A stretch of 64,000 bases of DNA from Ascarosepion bandense (GCA_037127315.1 JBBBDQ010000349.1:133501-197500), one strand, 5' to 3'; counted from the stretch's first letter, positions 1 through 11,486 are shown. Numbers and translations are program-made. Notes: a model not told the origin generated them from the letters alone.

Positions 1-577
1 GTGTGTCTGTTTGTGTGTGTGTTTGTGTGTGTGTCCTTTACCTAAAGACTCCGAAACGGCTGAACCGATTTTCTTGAAAATTTACACAGTTGTACTATAA
101 GCGTCTGCGAGTGTTCTTAGCTAGATTTTGTGTTGAGGTACCTCCGATAAATATCGAAAGTCGATAATCGAAAAAATCTGGTTATAGAAGGAGTGGTCCG
201 ATTTTAATCAAATTTGATACACTCATAGACAAAGACATAATAAACGATATTCAGAAGTTTCAAGGCTGCAGTTCTTACAATAGTGCAGAAAATCGATAAT
301 ATATATATATATATATATATAAAAGGCAAGATGTTTGTGTGTGTGTGTCTGTTTATCTGTCTGTATGTTCTTTATACAAATCCAAAATTTTTATCCGATT
401 CTCACCAAACTTCAAAATTTGACTTACATCCATTCATTTTTCTTTCAGTCTGCGGTTTCGCTTTAACTGGAAACAATTATTTGTTTCGTGCCAACGTCCA
501 AAGAGTCTGAGTTCCAGAACCATGGATTAGTTTTAAAGCTTTCATTACACCCGAGCAACGCCGGGCTATACTGCTAG
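1..577 (+). mobile_element. Non-autonomous Helitron, 5' end cut by window edge
   Basis: The 3' end shows Helitron hallmarks. A GC hairpin (CCCGAGCAACGCCGGG, about 551-565) is followed after a short spacer by CTAG at 574-577, with a T next in the host. Internally it carries the segment 'ccgaaacggctgaaccgatt' and an (AT)n tract (about 298-320). The same sequence recurs at 3435-4169, 19285-19996 and 40570-41340. No Rep/helicase is encoded, so it would need an autonomous partner. The 75-residue frame at 283-510 is a chance read-through of this element. Confidence 0.75.
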
Positions 578-1994
578 TCTTTTATATCGTTATTTTGTTA
601 CTTTTTTATAATGTTATGAATATTTTGTTATTGTTCTGTAGTTTTATGCATATTTTAAAACATAATAAAAACTATTCATAGTTCATTTCATGATAATATA
701 CTGTTTTTTCATATTAAATATTTTTTTTCAAAAATGTATTTTAACGACCTTGAAGAATGCATTCCAAAATATTTAGTAAAGTGTTTTCAAGAATCTTTAA
801 TAATAGTAATCATGGATATCTGGTTTCTATACTGGCTTTTAGAAATCTATGACCATAATTGTCAGGAATATTCAAAACTGTTTTTCAGGAATCTTTAAGG
901 ATTAGTCACAAGAATCATTTGTAGCAGAAATAAGAAATCTCTAGCAAATATTTCATAAATGTTTCATAATAAAGTGTCACCAAGAATTGTTTTCAGCCGG
1001 TATTTATTATAACCATCAAGAATATTTAATATTGGATTTTAAGAAACTCCAGTAATCAACTTAAACAATCTTAACGAATTTCAAGATTTTTCAATAATAG
1101 ATTTAAAGCGAAAGAAATATTTTCAGTTTTATCCCTGAACATAATTTTTATAATCATTTAGTAATCGATTGCAAGGGTGTGGGAATAATACGTTTGAATA
1201 TGTTTCGTTAACTGATTTTAAGATTCATTATTAACAGATTTCAAGTATCTTTAAAAGTCAATTTCAAAATTCCTTAATAAAAGGACTAAAGAATATTTAG
1301 TTAGGAATTACAATTATCATTACTACGTAAATTTATATAAACATACAATATATAGAAACGGCAAGTTTCATCTGATAATATGCATTAACGAAATATTACC
1401 GAATTTTCTATTCAATGTAATGCTTCACTGAAGATCCTATAAACGAAATTTAATAGTTACGAGTATAAAGAAAATTACTTTACATATACTATGATTGTAG
1501 TTATATAATTTGAATGGTAGTTTTCATGCTTCAGTCTACATTAATTAGTAGACAGACCCCGCAATTTCTAATCAGGTAACTCCCTTTGCAAACTCTAAAT
1601 TGATATCATTTTCTTTCTCTCTTTTTCTCCCTTTAATGAGGACCAAAGCGGAAAAATAGCAAATTTTGGTGTTCCTTTCGGTCAGTTTTGCTGAACCTTT
1701 TCTTTAATCACGGATCCCTTTAGTTAAGAAGCTCTTGTGCTGCTGTCCAAAAACTAGAATTTCAAAGACAGAGAGACAATCAGATATTGACAGTCCAATT
1801 AGTTTTCACGACACTTGCATTTACTCCATACTGCACCTTCATCCACACACTACACTTGCATCTCATTTCAGACAGCCTTGATTTAAAGAAATTATGGCCT
1901 ATGAATGCTCACCAGTATATTAGAAGATAATCAAGCTGTGATAAGCCGTAGGAAATAAATCCCTTTTACTCTTATAGAGTGAAAAATGATATTA
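578..1994. other. AT-rich DNA, no gene seen
   Basis: No recognisable coding or RNA gene. From about 740 to 1300 short phrases related to 'caagaatctttaa' recur irregularly, which may be a very old tandem repeat that has decayed. That reading is weak. Confidence 0.4.
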
Positions 1995-2460
1995 GGTCCT
2001 GGGCATGACGGTAAACTGCATCCAGCAGCAAGGCCTCTGATTGGGAGGATGTGAGGAGCATAGAACCACCTCTTAATTGCTGTTGTTCCCAGGTCCACCC
2101 TGACCCGGAGTGGTAGCACCTGTTAGGGTCCCAGCTATGGTCAAATTATTTAACCCCCAAACTGGGGTCAAAACATTATGAAAATATAAAAATAGACTTT
2201 TATACAAATATATACAAAAAAGTAGACTTTTATAGAAAAATATACATTTTTGAAGAAAAAATTATTGCCATAACACAATTTTGAAGAAAAACATTCTCAG
2301 CAAAATATTTTTAATTCAAAACTAGAAGACATTTTCCTTTTTTTAAATAAAAATAAATAAAAATGAATTTTTATTAAAATCTGACTAGATCAACCTGCTC
2401 CCTATAACCGAACATAAAAAAATACCTTAAAACCCCACCTTTAACCCACAGATATGTTGA
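1995..2460 (-). repeat. Interspersed repeat family A, copy 1
   Basis: On the minus strand this matches copies at 48531-49010, 51962-52495 and 53295-53535. The family runs from 'gtggggttttaaggta', through T-rich DNA with repeated 'cttcaaaaatgt' phrases, to a GC-richer end (gggaccctagcaggtgctac ... tttaccgtcatgcccaggac). I see no reading frame, TIR or A/B box, so it is unclassified. It could be a LINE 3' end or a SINE. Confidence 0.7.
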
Positions 2461-3060
2461 TATGCCGTTAAATAAAAATAAAAATAAAGAAGATGATATT
2501 AATCGGACAGAGAATGATGACACACATTTAAATGGTAAATATGAACCTAACAGCATATCAAGAACGACCAACGGTCGGCAATGTAAGTAGTGACTTGGTG
2601 CATCTTCTGTCAAGCAGGGGTAAGATGCATATTTGTGATTTATTTCAATGGGTGACCTTTGATCGAGACAACTGTTGTATAGCTAATATAAATGTTAATT
2701 TCAATCTAATCCTCACGGACTCCCTGAAAAACAACTACAACCACGTAGGGTTAATGGAGCCCACGTAAGTAATTCCTTCTTTAGATGGTCAGAGTCACAC
2801 GCACAGCCCTGGATGTATCAACGTCATCCACTATTCGAATTAAAAAAAGGAACTCTTTAATTGTTTTTTTATGTTCACTTTGGTTTTGTTTCTTGAATAT
2901 AATTGAATTAACTTTGGCAATACGTGTTTAAACACCCATAGCAATGGAATCTCCACGACAGAAAAAGATTTGAGTATAAAACTTTTTTACTAGAAATTAA
3001 ACAAGGTTTTCATTTCTTCTTCGTTTATTTTTACTTTTACACAATTCCTTTTTAGATTAA
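2461..3060. other. Unassigned DNA with a 78-codon open frame
   Basis: A plus-strand frame at 2532-2768 has unbiased composition but no domain I recognise and no clear splice signals, so I do not call it a gene. Nothing else is seen. Confidence 0.3.
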
Positions 3061-3325
3061 TGTTGTGGCGAATCCTCGTTGACAAGTTGTGGCCTGTTTG
3101 GTCCAGGAAGAAAGACACGGAAACAAGACGGTAGCTTCAATAAGTGTATTAGAATAACAGAATATATATATATATAAAAATACGAATATTAGTAGTCAGC
3201 AAATAGAAGGGTACGTTCGAATTGTCCAGTTACCCTGCGTCTCGAGAGTCTCACAACTGCCTGCGCAGGTTAGTATTTATTGAAGGAGGAAGAGTTCATT
3301 CCACTGTAGATAAGGCACCATAACA
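3061..3325 (-). mobile_element. Probable solo LTR
   Basis: On the minus strand the segment begins TGTTATGG and ends CCACAACA, the short terminal inversion and TG...CA ends expected of an LTR. An AATAAA lies inside (tcaataaatac). No adjacent gag/pol frame, primer-binding site or polypurine tract is evident. I see no clear target duplication, so this is tentative. Its TG-end portion recurs at 4386-4472. Confidence 0.5.
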
Positions 3326-3393
3326 CCCCTTCTTAAAATCTTAACTCCGCAGGAGACTAAAGACATTTTTTTCCTTTTATATTTTTTTTCCTT

Positions 3394-3434
3394 TTATATT
3401 AAAACTAGTAGTATAGCCCGGCGTTATATTAAAA
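3394..3434 (-). repeat. Extra copy of the Helitron 3' terminus
   Basis: The terminal phrase 'aaaactagta..tagcccggcgtt' occurs twice in a row just outside the Helitron at 3435-4169. This gives two adjacent Helitron-type 3' ends. It may come from a tandem terminus or from one element landing beside another. Confidence 0.5.
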
Positions 3435-4093
3435 CTAGTATATAGCCCGGCGTTGGTCGGGTGAAAGCTTTAAAACTAATCCATGGTCCTGGAGCTCAGA
3501 CTCTTTGGACGTTGGCACGAAAGATAAAAAGCAATAGTTGTTTCCAGTTAAAGCGAAACCGTAGACTGAAAGAAAAATGAATGGATGTAAGTCAAATTTT
3601 CATTTCCTGGTATCGATATCAAATAAGTTTTTTTCGTCGTAAACTGAATTTTGAAGGGTAAATATGTCTTCTGAGTAAATGTTATCATGGCTAAGACTAA
3701 GAACTACAATTATATCTACTTAGAGCCAAACCCAAAGCAAAAACTAAAATAAAAGGCTGAAACAAAATAGAGACATACAGGCAGATAAACAAACGCACGC
3801 ACAAACTTTTATATATATATATATATATATTATCGATTTTCTGCACTGTTGTAAGAAATGCAGCTTTGAAACTTCTGAATATCGTTTCTTATGTCTTTGT
3901 CTATGAGTGTATCAAATTTCATTAAAATCGGACCACTCCTTCTATAACCCGATATTTTCGATTATCAATCTTCGATATTTATCAGGCGTACCTCGACACT
4001 AAACACTTGCAGACGCTTATTGTGCAACTGTGTAAATTTTCAAGGAATTCGGTTCAGCCGTTTCGGAGTCTATAGGTAACGGACACACGCACA

Positions 4094-4143
<50 letters not shown>

Positions 4144-4169
4144 AAGTTCCATTTATAAATAAGTTTAGA
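3435..4169 (-). mobile_element. Non-autonomous Helitron
   Basis: Read on the minus strand it starts TCTAAACTTATTTATAAA (TC at 4169-4168) and ends with the GC hairpin and CTAG (3438-3435). The 5' TC and 3' hairpin-CTRR structure define Helitrons. It contains a (CA)n tract near 4100-4139 and an (AT)n tract near 3810-3830, as do its relatives. No protein is encoded. Confidence 0.75.
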
Positions 4170-4385
4170 TAGATTCTCAGGCTGACTTGTTTTACCAAGT
4201 TCGCAGTAGACAACTTTGAAAACTTTTCTTTGTTTGCGCTCTCAATAACTTTTCCGTTTAGGATTGACGACGATTAAATCAGTTCCTTTACTTTTTCTGT
4301 TACAACGGCACATTTCAGGAGCTACTAGAGGGGTCGGAATATAGAAAATATCGTATATAACATTCATAGTTGCCTTACGACTGCT

Positions 4386-4472
4386 TCACAACTGCCTCTC
4401 CAGAAGTCATGCAGGTTAGTATTTATTGAAGGAGGAAGAGTTCATTCCACTGTAGATAGGGCACCATAACAC
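4386..4472 (-). mobile_element. Second LTR-end fragment
   Basis: It matches the TG-end portion of the putative LTR at 3061-3325, including 'ttagtatttattgaaggagg' and 'ggcaccataacac'. The remainder toward 4200 does not match. It could be the diverged partner LTR with the Helitron lying between them. Confidence 0.45.
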
Positions 4473-4720
4473 TTAATTCTGCAATTCTAAAATCTCATTG
4501 TTTAATATCATTTAAAGATTCCAATAAATAGCTGAAAATTTATTTTTTTTAAGAATGTTTGTCTCAAATGTTATTTGTAATTGCTATCTATCTACACAGA
4601 AATATACTAACCACTATGCTGTAAAATACTGAGCAGAGGATTGACGATAGATTTTTAGTACAACTATAATGCTACTGTAGTGCATTTGGCTAATGCCTTC
4701 ATTGTACTGCTTTTGGTTTT

Positions 4721-4833
4721 CTGACTTCTCAGCCATTTGGCTTAAATCAAAGTGTAGTATCTGTTCTTATCAGCTTAATATCTGATACGTCCCCGATTTG
4801 GGAACTTCGATATTAAACTGATTTTTGGAACAT
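4721..4833 (+). pseudogene. U2 snRNA-like sequence, copy 1 (3' truncated)
   Basis: It closely follows the 5' half of spliceosomal U2. The branch-point recognition phrase 'gtgtagtatctgttcttatc' is intact, and the stem region 'ttaatatctgatacgtcc' and an Sm-like 'atttttgg' follow. It stops at about 'ggaacatg' and a second copy begins at 4851. Both are preceded by the same 'tgtactgcttttggttt', so the unit was duplicated in tandem at a 130 bp spacing. Lack of the 3' stem-loops argues against function. Confidence 0.8.
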
Positions 4834-5024
4834 GTACTGCTTTTGGTTTTTTCAATTCTCGGTCTTTTGGCTAAGATCAAAGTGTAGAATCTGTTCTTAT
4901 CAGCTTAACCCTCTAGGGCCATTCGTATCATATTAGTGGGGGATCTGTTTATTACTTCATAACAATATAGAACTGATCCCCCACTTTATGACAAGTAGAA
5001 GCCTTAATCATATTATATTATTAA

Positions 5025-5246
5025 CCCTCTAGGGCCATTCGTATCATATTTGATACAGTATGAAAACAAGCCTTGAAAGAAATATTTTCCTGAAAAATTT
5101 TTTAAGACAAATATTTTATAAATTTCAAATGAAAGCAGTACTGACTGCTCAGTCAATGAATACCAAATGTTTCCTTATAGGGAAATACCAAATGTTTCCT
5201 TATAGGGAAATACTGTATCAAATATGATACGAATGGCCCTAGAGGG
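5025..5246. mobile_element. piggyBac-type MITE, copy A
   Basis: 222 bp with perfect terminal inverted repeats of about 37 bp starting CCCTCTAGGGCCATTCG, flanked by TTAA (5021-5024 and 5247-5250). TTAA target duplication and CCC...GGG ends are diagnostic of the piggyBac superfamily. A 22-24 bp phrase (accaaatgtttccttatagg) is duplicated near the right end. No transposase is encoded. Confidence 0.85.
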
Positions 5247-5349
5247 TTAAGTAGTAATTAGTGGGGGATCTGTTTATTACTTCATAACAATATAGAACTG
5301 ATCCCCCACTTTATGACAAGTAGAAGCCTTAATCATATTATATTATTAA

Positions 5350-5571
5350 CCCTCTAGGGCCATTCGTATCATATTTGATACAGTATGAAAACAAGCCTTG
5401 AAAGAAATATTTTCCTGAAAAATTTTTTAAGACAAATATTTTATAAATTTCAAATGAAAGCAGTACTGACTGCTCAGTCAATGAATACCAAATGTTTCCT
5501 TATAGGGAAATACCAAATGTTTCCTTATAGGGAAATACTGTATCAAATATGATACGAATGGCCCTAGAGGG
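5350..5571. mobile_element. piggyBac-type MITE, copy B
   Basis: Essentially identical in sequence and length to copy A, with TTAA at 5346-5349 and 5572-5575. The near-identity of both copies and of the intervening block suggests a local tandem duplication, not two separate insertions. Confidence 0.85.
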
Positions 5572-5690
5572 TTAATATCTGATACGTCCTCGATTTGGTG
5601 AAATCGATATTAAACTGAATTTTAGAACATGGCGAAGAGTTAGGGGCTTGCTCCGCCTTTTCTACGGGTTGGCCTGTTATTGCTGTGTTA

Positions 5691-6227
5691 GACGTGAGAG
5701 GCTGAAAGACGTTAGCTCGAACTATGTGCATAGGGTGGCCGCAGTTAGATGGTTACATGCTGGTAAATTTGCCGGCAACTCTGTGTTCGGGGAGGGCGCT
5801 AGAAAAGATGGAGAAAAAATTGTTTTTCCGTTTCTTATCTTGATCAGCTTGCCACAGCTGATGGACTTCCCTATGCCGATACCTGGCAAAACAAAAGATG
5901 GAAAATACAATGTTAAGGTTGCTGCCTGAAATATCCAGTCTCTTTTGGACGGAGGTGACAATTTATAATGATGATGACCCAGAAATAAAAACATAAGAAA
6001 TGAAAACATTGTTAATATCCTATTAGATATATATATATCACATCACTTTTCTAATTCTCTTTTTTTAATGAAATGCCCTCTTCCTTCAAAACATGGCTCT
6101 CCACAGATTCCTTTTTTTATTATCGATGAAGTAGCAGCTCTTTTTTGTTTTTGTTTTTTGTTTTTTGGAATGACAGACAAGTGATTTTATGTTTTTCTTC
6201 CATTTGGAATTCATAAGGATACTATGG
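5691..6227. other. Unassigned, nothing recognised
   Basis: Two overlapping opposite-strand open frames (5648-5929 plus, 5722-6009 minus) have no family signature that I know. The plus frame begins inside the U2 pseudogene, which argues against a gene. Confidence 0.3.
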
Positions 6228-6535
6228 ATGTGCGTTGTGGTGCAGTGAATATCGACTCGAAACGACAAATCGGGGTACCGAGTTCGAATTCCAGTTGAAT
6301 CCCTTGCATTAACTTACGCACTAATAGCCTTGGGAAAGGTATTAATCCGTCTTTTCCCTCCAGTTATGGGTTAATAATAGGATAGATTGGGTTCTATAGC
6401 CTTGGCTGGCAATCAGTCTACTGCAAAAAGCAAAAGCAACCTACTGCGAGATAATCTTCGTCCCAGTCAGTCATGTCTCTTTCGAGACATGATCACCCAA
6501 AACATGTATCACGTATGGCACTTAACTGACTTAAA
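6228..6535 (+). mobile_element. tRNA-derived SINE, full length
   Basis: The tRNA-like head has an A-box-like 'tggtgcagtg' and a B box 'gagttcgaattcc'. The body ('cttgggaaaggtattaatcc', 'gttatgggttaa') and a 3' region with the hairpin CATGTCTCTTTCGAGACATG follow, ending 'ggcacttaactgact'. The same family is at 14668, 48240, 50274, 54595, 62436 and 63579. tRNA-headed SINEs are well known in cephalopods; the exact family name is not assigned here. Confidence 0.85.
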
Positions 6536-7977
6536 TGATACTTCGTTTCAAAAGGTTACTGTCCAATCGTAGTTAATTCTACGCTAGTATATAACCCATA
6601 GCTAGAGAGCTAGGAAATGAATACATGCCTTCCCCAAGGTGATTTGTACAAAAAGTACACATGGCACTAAACTAGAATTTGAACCAAACAAAATGGCGTT
6701 TTTCATTTTCTTTGTAGTCAAACATTTCAATAAAATGAATGTATAATCTTCCAAATATTTTTATTCCCACCGGAACTACTTTGCCACTGTGACTTAAATG
6801 TGGAACAACTAAAAACAAACTTCTGACAAAACTCATTTCTGCTGAAAGCCGGCGGAAAAACGATATAAGAAAAACTGAACTATGTTCTTTGTCACGTAGA
6901 CCAATCTTTATTCGACAATTTTCTTCAATAATCGAAAGGCAAAATCACGACAATTTAGCACGAAATTAAACAAAGAAGAACAACCATTGAATCCACAAGT
7001 TCAAGGACATTATTTCAATTCGCGCTATATCTACAAGTACGTACACACACACACTTACACACACACACACACATACATATATATAATAAAACAAAAAAAT
7101 TGATATCTAAATCCGTTGCATAGCCATTTCTACGAGAAATTCCTCGCTTCTTCAGTAACGGCTGAAACCAAAACTTTATTTATTCAAATTCAAATGTGTT
7201 AAATTTTTTTTTACACGATGAAGCACAAAAAAATCATCCACACAAAGGAGACAAAAAAATAAAATTAGGGGGGATTAACCAATTTTGAATGTAAGGAAGT
7301 TGTGCTGATACCAGTAACCGGATGTTTGACCTCAGATTTCTACATAGCAAATGACCAAAACTGGTCTTTACGCATCTGGCTCTACGCAGGAATTCCTGGA
7401 GTAAACCGAAAATAAATATATATCAAATTCCTTATACGGACCCTTTTCGCGAGCCGACATAAATTTTGTCTATCGTGCAATGGGAAGCCCAGAATTAAAT
7501 CCGGGTGTGAATTCCCAAATGACATTCAGAGCCACAAAGACGAAATAAAGGCCGACACAGGAAGCATCGCCAGTTGAGAAAATACGAGCCTCAGTAGCAC
7601 GTCTCTTGACCACGTCAAGCGATCGCATTATGCTTGCCCCTCCTTTCTCTCTCATTTTCTTCTTCACTCTTCACTGAGCCACTTACCCGAATGGATTGAG
7701 CGAAGATTTCAAAGACATTCCTAAAAATCGAACGCTCACACATACATACGCACAAACCGTTTTCGGCAATTACTGCTATGAACATTGTTAACGACAATAT
7801 ATATATATGTTGTTTCTATACACAAATTGATTTTCTTGTTTTATACCCCTCTTATAGTGGGCTATCTACTAACAAGACCAAATTCAATTAATATATTTCA
7901 GCACACAAATACACTTCACCATAACGGATAACCCACTAGAAAGTAAAAAGAGGGAAGCAGATATCTCTCTCTCTCTT

Positions 7978-8015
<38 letters not shown>

Positions 8016-8160
8016 ACTCTCTCTCTCTAATATTAGTAGAATTACCCCTCCCCCATACAGGAGCCAAGAGTTTAAAAGTTCAAATTTAGCCTTGTCAGAG
8101 AGATAGAAGTGGTAGGAGGATCGTAAGAGAAAGAAAGGGCGAATAAAATATATTACTGGA
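6536..8160. other. Intergenic DNA with microsatellites
   Basis: Contains (CA)n near 7043-7075, short (AT)n near 7796-7808 and a (TC)n tract at about 7963-8027. Open frames of 60-68 codons occur, but none has a domain or good codon character. No gene called. Confidence 0.4.
7127..7155 (-). other. CTGAAGA-hairpin-GAAA tail motif
   Basis: On the minus strand CTGAAGA is followed by a hairpin (CGAG/CTCG arms) and then GAAA. The same arrangement occurs at 38219-38250, 56556-56581 and 63071-63092, and in weaker form near 43846. It resembles a Penelope-type 3' tail. Confidence 0.35.
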
Positions 8161-10133
8161 AGTAAGACACCTCCTAACCCACTAACTCTAACTCTTCCCG
8201 TCCAAGCAACACTCATCCACGGTATCCTTACCGTCTATCACCCTCCTTCTGACATTTCCTATATCTAACTACTCTTACTCATCACCTTTCCCCTATGTAA
8301 CCCCCTAACCACTCTTTCACATCACTTTCCCCTATGTAACCCCCTAACCACTCTTTCACATCACTTTCCCTTATGTAACCCCCTAACCACTCTTTCTCAT
8401 CACTTTCCCCTATGTAACCCCCTAACCACTCTTTCACATCACTTTCCCTTATGTAACCCCCTAACCACTCTTTCTCATCACTTTCCCCTATGTAACCCCC
8501 TAACCGCTCTTTCTCATCACTTTCCCCTATGTAACCCCCAACCACTCTTTCTCATCACTTTCCCCTATGTAACCCCCTAACCGCTCTTTCTCATCACTTT
8601 CCCCTATGTAACCCCCAACCACTCTTTCATATCACTTTCCTCCATGTAACCCCCTAACCACTCTTTCTCATCACTTTCCCTCTATGTAACCCCCCTAACC
8701 ACTCTTTCACATCACTTTCCCCTATGTAATCCCCTAACCACTCTTTCACATCACTTTCCCTCTATGTAATCCCCTAACCACTCTTTCTCATCACTTTCCC
8801 TCTATGTAATCCCCTAACCACTCTTTCACATCACTTTCCCCTATGTAATCCCCTAACCACTCTTTCACATCACTTTCCCCTATGTAATCCCCTAACCACT
8901 CTTTCACATCACTTTCCCTCTATGTAATCCCCTAACCACTCTTTCTCATCACTTCCCCTCTATGTAATCCCCTAACCACTCTTTCACATCACTTTCCCTC
9001 TATGTAATCCCCTAACCACTCTTTCTCATCACTTTCCCTCTATGTAACCCCCTAACCACTCTTTCACATCACTTTCCCTAATGTCACCCCCAAATCACTC
9101 TTTCTCATCACTATCCCCTATGTAACCCCCTAACCACTCTTTCTCATCACTTTCCCTCTATGTAACCCCCTAACCACTCTTTCTCATCACTTTCCCTCTA
9201 TGTAACCCCCTAACCACTCTTTCTCATCACTTTCCCTCTATGTAATCCCCTAACCACTCTTTCTCATCACTTCCCCTCTATGTAATCCCCTAACCACTCT
9301 TTCACATCACTTTCCCTCTATGTAACCCCCTAACCACTCTTTCTCATCACTTTCCCTCTATGTAACCCCCTAACCACTCTTTCACATCACTTTCCCTAAT
9401 GTCACCCCCAAATCACTCTTTCTCATCACTATCCCCTATGTAACCCCCTAACCACTCTTTCTCATCACTTTCCCTCTATGTAACCCCCTAACCACTCTTT
9501 CTCATCACTTTCCCTCTATGTAACCCCCTAACCACTCTTTCACATCACTTTCCCCTAATGTAATCCCCTAACCACTCTTTCTCATCACTTTCCCTCTATG
9601 TAACCCCCTAACCACTCTTTCTCATCTTTCCCTCTCATGTAACCCCCTAACCACTCTTTCTCATCACTTTCCCCTATGTAATCCCCTAACCACTCTTTCT
9701 CATCACTTTCCCTCTATGTAACCCCTAACCACTCTTTCTCATCACTTTCCCTCTATGTAACCCCCTAACCACTCTTTCTCATCGCTTTCCCTCTATGTAA
9801 TCCCCTAACCACTCTTTCTCATCACTTTCCCCTTTGTAATCCCCTAACCACTCTTTCTCATCACTTTCCCTCTATGTAATCCCCTAACCACTCTTTCACA
9901 TCACTTTCCCCTAATGTAATCCCCTAACCACTCTTTCTCATCACTTTCCCTCTATGTAACCCCCTAACCACTCTTTCTCATCACTTTCCCTCTATGTAAT
10001 CCCCTAACCACTCTTTCTCATCACTTTCCCCTTTGTAATCCCCTAACCACTCTTTCTCATCACTTTCCCCTTTGTAACCCCTTGTGCAACAGTGGCAGTG
10101 AAATGCCTTGCTTGGGGTGAAATGTTTAAAAAA
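8161..10133 (+). mobile_element. SINE-like element B with an internally expanded repeat
   Basis: The left part ('gtatccttaccgtctatcac', 'ccttctgacatttcctat') and right part ('gtggcagtgaaatgccttgc', 'ttggggtgaaatg', then an A-run) match the unexpanded element at 57674-57905 and a diverged one at 16650-16820. Here the short stretch between them has been amplified to 1.8 kb. A-rich 3' ends suggest retroposition. Confidence 0.65.
8269..10080 (+). repeat. 39-40 bp minisatellite, about 45 copies
   Basis: The unit is approximately 'aaccccctaaccactctttc' plus 'tcatcactttcccctatgt'. Variants include ctc/cac before 'atcac' and cccc/ccctc before 'tatgt'. A marker variant (atgtcacccccaaatcactc) recurs at 9081 and 9399, showing a 318 bp (8-unit) higher-order duplication. 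The minus frame 8282-8545 (about a 13-residue repeat such as GGYIGESDEKEWL) is the translated array, not a gene. Confidence 0.95.
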
Positions 10134-10692
10134 AGCTATTAAAAGAAATTATTTTCGAAACAATAGAAAACTGCTGATTGACATCAAGGTTGATAACAAT
10201 TCCGATTGTAAAATTTACCAAAGAGATTTTCGTTTAAATAAATAATGACTGTGACAAATGTTATAGAAAAAAGAAAGATATATTTATACATACTTACCAG
10301 TTATGGGTCAGATTTTAATTATAACAACAGTTTTATTACAAAGTGCTCGATACATGTTTGAAGAGAAATGAATCTTTAACATGAAGAGCATTTTAATATT
10401 TGAGTTGGGGAGATCAGCCGATTACGCTGCCAGGGTTTGAAACTTTTCAGTTTTCGTCAGGTAATTATTGGATTAATATGGAACAGTTTCTGACTTAACT
10501 GAGCAAGTGATGCCAACTTTGAAGTGTCGTGAAGGAACCATTGTGACGTCCTCACTCCTCAGGGCATTCTCCTTTATCTGCTGCTAGCCGTGCTTTTTCT
10601 TATTAATACAGAGTTAATATTTTTGTACTTGAGTGATTCTATTGATGGTTAATTGCTTTTTGTTGTATTGATCTCTTTTATTATGTTGCAAA

Positions 10693-10750
<58 letters not shown>

Positions 10751-10865
10751 CATATATATATTGTATATAAAAATTCACAATTTATGATCGTATGATTATT
10801 TCAGCGAACTGAATTTGCTTCATAGGCGATCTTACATATTATGAAAATTTTTTGAAAATTGTTTA
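10134..10865. other. Unassigned, with (AT)n
   Basis: No gene or known repeat seen apart from an (AT)n tract at about 10699-10745. Confidence 0.4.
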
Positions 10866-11237
10866 AGTGTAGGTGTGGGTAAAGAAACCGGAAGTAAGTT
10901 TACAAAAAGAAAAAGAAAACGGTAACGAATAGAAAGAAAAGAAAACGAGGAAAAGTAGGGAGGAAGGAAGAAATAAAGAAGAGAAGAATGGGAAAAGAGA
11001 AAAGAGGAAAGAAAGAATGGTAAAATTGCAGACAGGAGGAAACTCAAGTCGAAAAGATGGGAAGGATTCGCTAATGTTGGTGATGGAACATTTAAAAATT
11101 TGTTAGAACGTGCGTGTTGGGGTAATGAAACCGGAAAGTAAGAGTGCAGAAGGAAAAGAAAAAGGAAAACCGTAGTGAAAAGTAAGGGAAAGGAAGGAAG
11201 AAAGAAAAAGAAACAAAACAGAAGAAAAAGGGACAAT

Positions 11238-11272
<35 letters not shown>

Positions 11273-11304
11273 AAAAGAAACAAAACAGAAGGAAAAGGGA
11301 CACT

Positions 11305-11335
<31 letters not shown>

Positions 11336-11426
11336 AAAAGAAACAAAACAGAAGAAAAAGAGACAATAGAAAGAAAGAAAGAAAGAAAGAAAGAAAAAGA
11401 AACAAAACAGAAGGAAAAGGGACAAT

Positions 11427-11457
<31 letters not shown>

Positions 11458-11486
11458 GAAACAAAACAGAAGAAAAGGGACAATGA

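Larger units (their letters stand above)
4909..5571. mobile_element. Composite piggyBac-like insertion in the U2 pseudogene
   Basis: Bounded by TTAA on both sides and by CCCTCTAGGG / CCCTAGAGGG ends. It holds a 25 bp orphan left terminus (4909-4933), an AT-rich block, a complete MITE, a second copy of the block (offset 325 bp) and a second MITE. The block contains its own small inverted repeat, gtgggggatc...gatcccccac (4935-4986). Confidence 0.75.
4851..5690 (+). pseudogene. U2 snRNA pseudogene, copy 2, split by a TTAA insertion
   Basis: The 5' part (4851-4908) contains 'ctcggtcttttggctaagat'. The 3' part (5572 to about 5690) contains 'tatctgatacgtcctcgatt' and 'gggcttgctccgcc', so the whole U2 length is present. 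A 663 bp insertion sits at the TTAA between 'cttatcagc' and 'tatctgatac', and the TTAA is duplicated. The branch-recognition GTAGTA has become GTAGAA and the Sm region is altered, so this is a pseudogene. Confidence 0.8.

Noticed and set aside
5648..5929. 93-codon plus frame
   Set aside because: Begins inside the U2 pseudogene and overlaps an equally long opposite-strand frame. No recognised family.
8282..8545. Repeat protein with a 13-residue GGYIGESDEKEWL-type unit
   Set aside because: 39 bp is a multiple of three, so any frame stays open while units are exactly 39 bp. Other units are 40 bp and shift the frame, and the flanks are element B.
10699..10745. (AT)n tract as a replication origin or promoter
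   Set aside because: Such tracts occur a dozen times in the window with no associated gene or motif, so they carry no specific signal.
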